This document shows, in pieces, positions 59,164 to 64,000 of a DNA stretch of 64,000 nucleotides. The translations under genes and the position numbers were made by a program. The notes below the pieces were generated by a model. The model made no database searches, was not told the origin of the DNA, and was given only the letters and a program-made list of their open reading frames with translations. The number at the start of each line of letters is the position of its first letter. Position 1 is the first letter of the stretch. The DNA comes from Mucilaginibacter sp. SG564. Its GTDB lineage: Bacteria; Bacteroidota; Bacteroidia; Sphingobacteriales; Sphingobacteriaceae. The DNA lies in NCBI RefSeq assembly GCF_013149275.1, contig NZ_JABGNA010000002.1:1-64000 (forward strand). Direction: 5' to 3'.

Positions 59164-62100
59164 TTACAATTTACGTTTCACTTCTACATTTTCATAGGCT
59201 TCAACAATGTCGCCTACTTCAATGTTATTAAAGTTTTGAATGTTCAAACCGCACTCATAACCCGCATTTACTTCCTTAACATCATCTTTAAAACGTTTCA
59301 ATGATGCCAGCTCACCGGTATAGATCACCACACCATCGCGAATGATACGGATCTTACTGTTACGGTTAATTTTACCATCCAACACCATACAACCGGCAAT
59401 AGTACCCACCTTGCTGATCTTGAAGGTTTCGCGTATCTCGACATTGGCAACGATCTTCTCTTCAAATGTTGGTGCAAGCATACCTTCCATCGCGGCTTTG
59501 ATCTCGTTGATCGCGTCGTAGATGATAGAATACAACCTGATATCGATCTGCTCAGCTTCGGCCAATTTACGGGCACTTCCTGACGGACGAACCTGGAAAC
59601 CGATAATGATCGCATCTGATGCAGATGCCAGCAATACATCAGATTCCGAGATCTGACCTACGGCTTTAGATATGATATTAACCTGTATCTGTTCGGTTGA
59701 TAGCTTCAGTAATGAATCCGATAACGCCTCGATAGATCCATCCACGTCACCTTTAACAATAATGTTAAGCTCCTTGAAGTTACCAACTGCCAAACGACGG
59801 CCGATCTCATCAAGGGTGATGTGTTTCTGCGTACGTAAACCTTGCTCACGTTGCAATTGCAAACGTTTATTGGCAATTTCACGGGCCTCAACTTCACTTT
59901 CCAGCACGTTAAACTTATCACCCGCTGTAGGCGCGCCTTGCATACCTAACACCTGTACCGGTGTTGACGGTCCTGCAGATTCAACTCTTTGTCCGCGTTC
60001 GTTGGTTAATGCCTTAACACGACCGCTGTAACAGCCTGCCAGTATCGGGTCTCCAACTTTTAAGCGACCAGCCTGTACCAGAATGGTGGTTACAATACCA
60101 CGACCTTTATCCAAAGCGGCTTCAATAACCGTACCTACGGCACGTTTATTCGGATTGGCTTTCAGTTCAAGCAATTCGGCCTCAAGCAATACTTTTTCTA
60201 AAAGCAGCTCAACATTTAAGCCTGTTTTGGCTGATATTTCCTGGGTTTGATATTTACCGCCCCACTCTTCAACCAAAATGTTCATTGCCGAAAGCTGCTC
60301 ACGTACTTTATCGGCGTTAGCGCCTGGCTTATCAATTTTGTTGAAAGCAAAGATAATAGGTGCACCTGCTGCCTGCGCGTGGTTTATGGCCTCGCGGGTT
60401 TGCGGCATCACGCTATCGTCTGCAGCAATTACTATAATTACAATATCCGTTACCTGTGCACCCCTTGCACGCATAGCGGTAAACGCCTCGTGACCTGGAG
60501 TATCCAGGAATGTTATTTTACCTTTATCGCCAGGCAGGGTTACCTCATATGCACCAATGTGCTGGGTAATACCACCGGCCTCGCCGCCTATTACGTTAGT
60601 TTTACGTATAAAGTCGAGCAGGGATGTTTTACCGTGGTCAACGTGCCCCATAATGGTCACTATCGGCGCACGTGGTATCAGATCTGCCGGATCATCTTCC
60701 TGCTCCAAGTTGGCTTCCTCGTCCTGTGGTTTTACAAACTCTATCTGATAACCAAACTCGTCGGCAACTATGCTTAGGGTTTCGGCATCAAGCCTTTGGT
60801 TAATAGACACGAATAAACCCAGGCTCATACAGGTAGATATGATCTGCGTTACAGATACATCCATCATTAAAGCCAACTCATTCGCGGTTACGAACTCGGT
60901 AACCTTTAATACTTTGGATTGTAGTTCCTGCTCTAATGCCAGTTCTTCGGCACTTGAGGCCACATCATCACGTTTTTGACGACGGAATTTAGCCCTTTGC
61001 GCAAATTTACCCGACTTACCGGCTCCGCTTAAACGGGCCAGTGTAGCCTTGATCTGGTCTTGTATATCTTTTTCAGATGGTTCCTCTTTTGGTGTATTGT
61101 TCTGAGGAGCGTTACGGTTGTTCCTGAAATCGGGACGATTGCCACCACCCTGGTTAGGACCACCCGCGTTTGGATTATTACCACGGTTCCTGAAATCAGG
61201 ACGGTTTGGATTAATCGTTCCGCCTGCAGGTGGATTATTATGTCCTTGTCCCTGCTGTGGTTGCTGGTGATTACCACCACCTTGCTGTCCGCCACCATGT
61301 TGCGGGTTACCCTGGTTATCCTTACGTTTTCTTTTACGCTTATGATCGGCGTTATTAGCGTTTGATGATGATGCCACCGGATTACGTTTAGGCGCGTTAA
61401 CCGGCAATTGTATTTTACCGATCACGTTAGGCCCAGTAAGTCTTTCGGCCTTTGCCCTGATCACATCAGGTTCCTGGTTCTCATCAGCAGCAGCCTCGGC
61501 AACCGGGGCTTGTACAGCAGGGGGTGCCGGCGGAGTTACGGGTGCTTTTGGTTCTTCGGCTTTAGGCGTTTCAACAACAGGCTGTTGTTTTGGCTCTTCG
61601 GCTTTTGGGGCTTCCGGAGCTTTTTCTACTGGCGCTTCGGCCTTAGGCTCTGGTTTGGGCTCTGGAGCCACAACTTCCGGCTGTTTAGCAACCTCTACAG
61701 GTTTTACCACCTCCGCGGGTTTTTCGGCCGCAGGTTGTGGTTTCGCGTTCAGGTTATTAAGATCTATTTTACCCACAACCTTAACACCCGGCAAAACGTC
61801 GTTACGTTCTTCGGTTTTTTCAGAAGCTGTTTCAACCGGTTTTGGTTTTTCTGTCTGCGGCGAAGCATAATGACCAGTATTTTTGATCAATATCTCCTCG
61901 TTCTCAAAATCCCTTGAACGGCGGTTTTCAACCGGCTTTTCCGGAAACGCAGCAGGCTCTTCTTTTCTGATCTTTCCGATACTGATCTGCTTGGCTTCCT
62001 CCTTGATACTTTTGTCAACAGCAAACTCCTTCAACAATGCGGAGTACATGTCGCTATCCAGCTTCGCCATAGGTTGTTTTTCAACCTTATAGCCCTTTGT

Positions 62101-62184
62101 AGCCAAAAAATCGACAATGGTACTCATACCAATGTTGAGTTCTTTTACTGCTTTAATTAATTTTATTGATTTGTCTTCTGACAT
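59164..62184 (-). CDS. infB: Translation initiation factor IF-2
   Basis: This 1006-residue protein starts [20 protein letters not shown], the IF2_N helix. It has a very long low-complexity Pro/Lys/Glu/Gln/Asn-rich region (about 75-430), the G domain with [20 protein letters not shown] and NKID, and the C-terminal domains to ERKVKRKL-type end. It places initiator tRNA on the 30S subunit. The length is usual for Bacteroidota IF-2 with an extended linker. It is the last gene of rimP-nusA-infB. The bidirectional terminator follows its stop by 28 bp. Confidence 0.98.
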   Translation of the reverse strand: MSEDKSIKLIKAVKELNIGMSTIVDFLATKGYKVEKQPMAKLDSDMYSALLKEFAVDKSIKEEAKQISIGKIRKEEPAAFPEKPVENRRSRDFENEEILIKNTGHYASPQTEKPKPVETASEKTEERNDVLPGVKVVGKIDLNNLNAKPQPAAEKPAEVVKPVEVAKQPEVVAPEPKPEPKAEAPVEKAPEAPKAEEPKQQPVVETPKAEEPKAPVTPPAPPAVQAPVAEAAADENQEPDVIRAKAERLTGPNVIGKIQLPVNAPKRNPVASSSNANNADHKRKRKRKDNQGNPQHGGGQQGGGNHQQPQQGQGHNNPPAGGTINPNRPDFRNRGNNPNAGGPNQGGGNRPDFRNNRNAPQNNTPKEEPSEKDIQDQIKATLARLSGAGKSGKFAQRAKFRRQKRDDVASSAEELALEQELQSKVLKVTEFVTANELALMMDVSVTQIISTCMSLGLFVSINQRLDAETLSIVADEFGYQIEFVKPQDEEANLEQEDDPADLIPRAPIVTIMGHVDHGKTSLLDFIRKTNVIGGEAGGITQHIGAYEVTLPGDKGKITFLDTPGHEAFTAMRARGAQVTDIVIIVIAADDSVMPQTREAINHAQAAGAPIIFAFNKIDKPGANADKVREQLSAMNILVEEWGGKYQTQEISAKTGLNVELLLEKVLLEAELLELKANPNKRAVGTVIEAALDKGRGIVTTILVQAGRLKVGDPILAGCYSGRVKALTNERGQRVESAGPSTPVQVLGMQGAPTAGDKFNVLESEVEAREIANKRLQLQREQGLRTQKHITLDEIGRRLAVGNFKELNIIVKGDVDGSIEALSDSLLKLSTEQIQVNIISKAVGQISESDVLLASASDAIIIGFQVRPSGSARKLAEAEQIDIRLYSIIYDAINEIKAAMEGMLAPTFEEKIVANVEIRETFKISKVGTIAGCMVLDGKINRNSKIRIIRDGVVIYTGELASLKRFKDDVKEVNAGYECGLNIQNFNNIEVGDIVEAYENVEVKRKL

Positions 62185-62243
62185 TTATTATAATTTCTCT
62201 GCTTATTATCGCAAAAATACGATTTTAATTTTGGTTTCTATGC

Positions 62244-63479
62244 TTATTCAAACTCAGCATTCAATATTGATAACACTTCTTTTACAGTTTCTTCTTCCAA
62301 ATCTGTACGTTTTACCAATTCGCCTACTGTTAAAGCAAGTACCGATTTCGCGGTGTCTAAACCTATACGTTTAAACTCATCGATGATCCAGCTGTCAATT
62401 TCATCTGAAAATTCTTCGATGTCCACATCCTCGTCATGCTCGTCTGCTTCGCGGTAAACATCTATTTCATAGCCGGTTAGTTTACCTGCCAGTTTAATGT
62501 TATGACCGCCACGGCCAATGGCCAGTGATACCTGATCGGGTTTTAAATATACCGCAGCCGTTTTTTTATCGTCATCCAGCTTTATAGATGTTATTTTGGC
62601 TGGAGATAACGCACGCTGAATATATAACTGAACATTATTGGTGAAATTGATCACGTCAATATTTTCATTTTTTAATTCACGAACGATACCATGTATACGT
62701 GACCCTTTCATACCCACACAGGCACCAACCGGATCAATACGGTCATCATATGACTCAACTGCCACTTTTGCTCTTTCACCCGGTTCACGCACAATTTTTT
62801 TGATGGTGATCAGTCCGTCGAAAATCTCAGGCACTTCCAGTTCAAACAAACGCTGTAAAAACTCAGGAGCGGTACGTGAAATGATGATCTTAGGGTTACT
62901 GTTCAGCATATCTACTTTATGAACAACCGCTTTTACACTGTCGCCTTTTTTAAAGTAGTCAGCCGGGATCTGCTCGGTTTTTGGCAGCAATAGCTCGTTA
63001 CCTTCATCGTCAAGCACCAGGGTTTCTTTTTTCCAAACCTGGTAAACCTCACCGGTAACAATTTCGCCTACACGATCTTTATATTTTTTGAAGATCTCAT
63101 CTTTTTCCAGTTCCAGAATTTTTGAAACCAGTGTTTGGCGGGCGGCTAAAATAGCTCGGCGGCCAAAGCTTTCCAGCGTGATCTGTTCAATAAAATCATC
63201 TCCAACTTCCAGGTCGGCATCAATCAATTGTGCTTCGGCTAATTCAATTTCCAGGTCGTCATCCTCGCTAAATCCATCTTCCATAACCTTACGGGTACGC
63301 CAGATCTCTAAGTCACCGTTATCTGTGTTTACAATTACGTCGCAATTTTCATCGGTGCCATATTTTTTCCTGATCATGCTTCTGAAAACGTCTTCCAGAA
63401 CGCTCATCATGGTTGGGCGGTCAATGTTCTTGAAATCTTTAAATTCCTGAAAAGAATCAATTAAATTAATATTGCTCAT
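62244..63479 (-). CDS. nusA: Transcription elongation/termination factor NusA
   Basis: This 411-residue protein has the N-terminal RNA-polymerase-binding domain, S1 (about 130-200), KH1 (VGACVGMKGSRIHGIVRELK) and KH2 (VSLAIGRGGHNIKLAGKLTG), and a C-terminal acidic helical domain. It modulates pausing and termination and binds nut-like RNA. It is 59 bp upstream of infB and 3 bp downstream of rimP in the standard order. Confidence 0.97.
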   Translation of the reverse strand: MSNINLIDSFQEFKDFKNIDRPTMMSVLEDVFRSMIRKKYGTDENCDVIVNTDNGDLEIWRTRKVMEDGFSEDDDLEIELAEAQLIDADLEVGDDFIEQITLESFGRRAILAARQTLVSKILELEKDEIFKKYKDRVGEIVTGEVYQVWKKETLVLDDEGNELLLPKTEQIPADYFKKGDSVKAVVHKVDMLNSNPKIIISRTAPEFLQRLFELEVPEIFDGLITIKKIVREPGERAKVAVESYDDRIDPVGACVGMKGSRIHGIVRELKNENIDVINFTNNVQLYIQRALSPAKITSIKLDDDKKTAAVYLKPDQVSLAIGRGGHNIKLAGKLTGYEIDVYREADEHDEDVDIEEFSDEIDSWIIDEFKRIGLDTAKSVLALTVGELVKRTDLEEETVKEVLSILNAEFE

Positions 63480-63482
63480 TTT

Positions 63483-63947
63483 CTACTTGAATGATATTAA
63501 AACTTTTGTCTCTGTTATTTTATCCATAGGGATCACGCTTTCAACAGTTTCGGCTTTTTTCCCTTTTTCTTTTACTTTTTCTTCAATAATAATGGCATCC
63601 TCTGTAATAGCTGTCAGCGTGCCTTCTCTTTTGGTTCCGTCGGCCATTTTGATACCTAAAGTACGCCCTATGTTTTTGGCGTATTGCCTGGCCGATGATA
63701 GCGGGTAATCAATTCCCGGCGATGACACTTCCAGATTGTATGCCGTTTCGATCACATTCTCCTCTTCCAAATGAAAGCCAACGTGCCTGCTAATCTGCAC
63801 ACAATCATCAATCCCCAGGCCGTTGTCACCATCTACCAGCACAACCAGCTTTCCGTTCGAGTGCATTTTGATATCCACAATAAACAAATTCGGCTTATCG
63901 GCTATCTTCTCCTCAACCAGCTCTCTTACTCTTTTTTCAATATTCAT
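63483..63947 (-). CDS. rimP: Ribosome maturation factor RimP
   Basis: This 154-residue protein has the RimP pattern: VEEKIADKPNLFIVDIKMHS, VLVDGDNGLGIDDCVQISRH and YNLEVSSPGIDYPLSSARQY. It assists 30S maturation. It is first in the rimP-nusA-infB operon; 53 bp upstream remain in the window without a clear promoter. Confidence 0.95.
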   Translation of the reverse strand: MNIEKRVRELVEEKIADKPNLFIVDIKMHSNGKLVVLVDGDNGLGIDDCVQISRHVGFHLEEENVIETAYNLEVSSPGIDYPLSSARQYAKNIGRTLGIKMADGTKREGTLTAITEDAIIIEEKVKEKGKKAETVESVIPMDKITETKVLISFK

Positions 63948-64000
63948 TACCCTCCGGTATTTTGATTGATAATTTGATTGATAAAATAAAAGAGGGGACA

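Noticed and set aside
58986..59231. 81-codon plus-strand frame over the His-rich gene and infB end
   Set aside because: It is the out-of-frame shadow of the His-rich peptide and crosses the bidirectional terminator.
61408..61917. 169-codon plus-strand frame inside infB
   Set aside because: It is antisense to the Pro/Lys-rich linker of IF-2, with a G/F/R-rich composition caused by that linker.
1..64000. CRISPR array or rRNA operon
   Set aside because: No regularly spaced direct repeats of 24-40 bp with unique spacers and no rRNA-like sequence were found; the only tandem arrays are the 23-bp and 24-bp regulatory/IS repeats.

Overview
The window looks like chromosome from a member of the Bacteroidota, most likely family Sphingobacteriaceae (Mucilaginibacter/Pedobacter-like). 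The reasons are the protein families present (MpaB-like oxygenase, DUF3570, FecR-like fragments, LytS/LytTR pairs, Bacteroidetes-type tyrosine integrase), TAnnTTTG -7 promoter boxes upstream of several genes, few Shine-Dalgarno sequences, and a complete rimP-nusA-infB block at the right edge. The genus is an inference from family style, not from a search.

Region 1 (1-12.3 kb) is a metal, redox and stress block. It holds the tail of a b561-type cytochrome, a VIT1-like transporter, a BON-domain protein, an Nramp-like transporter with altered metal-site residues, a secreted His/Cys protein, a CPH-type copper P-ATPase, a Crp/Fnr regulator, two tandem methyltransferases, a DUF983 protein and a SulP transporter with a STAS domain. 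Three TGAT-N4-(A/G)TCA sites suggest a local Fnr-like regulon. Two scars made of paired gene fragments interrupt the block.

Region 2 (12.3-16.4 kb) starts with copy 1 of a 1.33-kb direct repeat from a conjugative-element backbone. It continues with two copies of a ~170-bp terminal-inverted-repeat element and a head-to-head scar between a GH2 glycosidase fragment and an alpha/beta-hydrolase fragment.

Region 3 (17-25.3 kb) is a tightly overlapping carotenoid operon: crtI-crtB-idi-crtZ-lycopene cyclase-folE-SDR-flavin reductase. A frameshifted FAD-enzyme remnant, an MpaB-like oxygenase and a MarR regulator follow. The likely products are zeaxanthin-type xanthophylls, with a pterin/flavin branch that may serve light or oxygen sensing.

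Region 4 (25.5-33 kb) is ordinary accessory and stress content: NAD(P)-binding protein, DUF892, response regulator, a YtxH protein apparently starting at ATT, cold-shock protein, PAS histidine kinase, a bestrophin-carbonic anhydrase operon and a TetR regulator.

Region 5 (33-43.2 kb) is rearranged. It has gene remnants, two nearly identical 170-bp elements that end broken genes, a DUF4143 ATPase behind three 23-bp direct repeats, a TetR-OYE-SDR-SDR operon with clear operators, and conjugative-element genes with copy 2 of the 1.33-kb repeat. Comparing the two repeat copies exposes a probable unannotated 52-aa gene.

Region 6 (43.2-49.3 kb) holds a LytS/LytTR two-component pair, an oppositely oriented ABC-transporter operon and two CPBP proteases.

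Region 7 (49.3-58.4 kb) is a defence-like island beside tRNA-Asp. It has a decayed helicase-methylase module, IS21-type ends, a truncated hypothetical gene, a complete 1076-aa PLD-helicase fusion flanked by related AT-rich palindromes, an AbiEii-like nucleotidyltransferase with a partner, and a tyrosine integrase. The PLD-helicase neighbourhood and the 170-bp element family are the best candidates for undescribed biology.

Region 8 (58.4-64 kb) is core chromosome: a tiny His-rich secreted protein and infB, nusA and rimP. All functions are assigned by reading motifs; no database search was possible.
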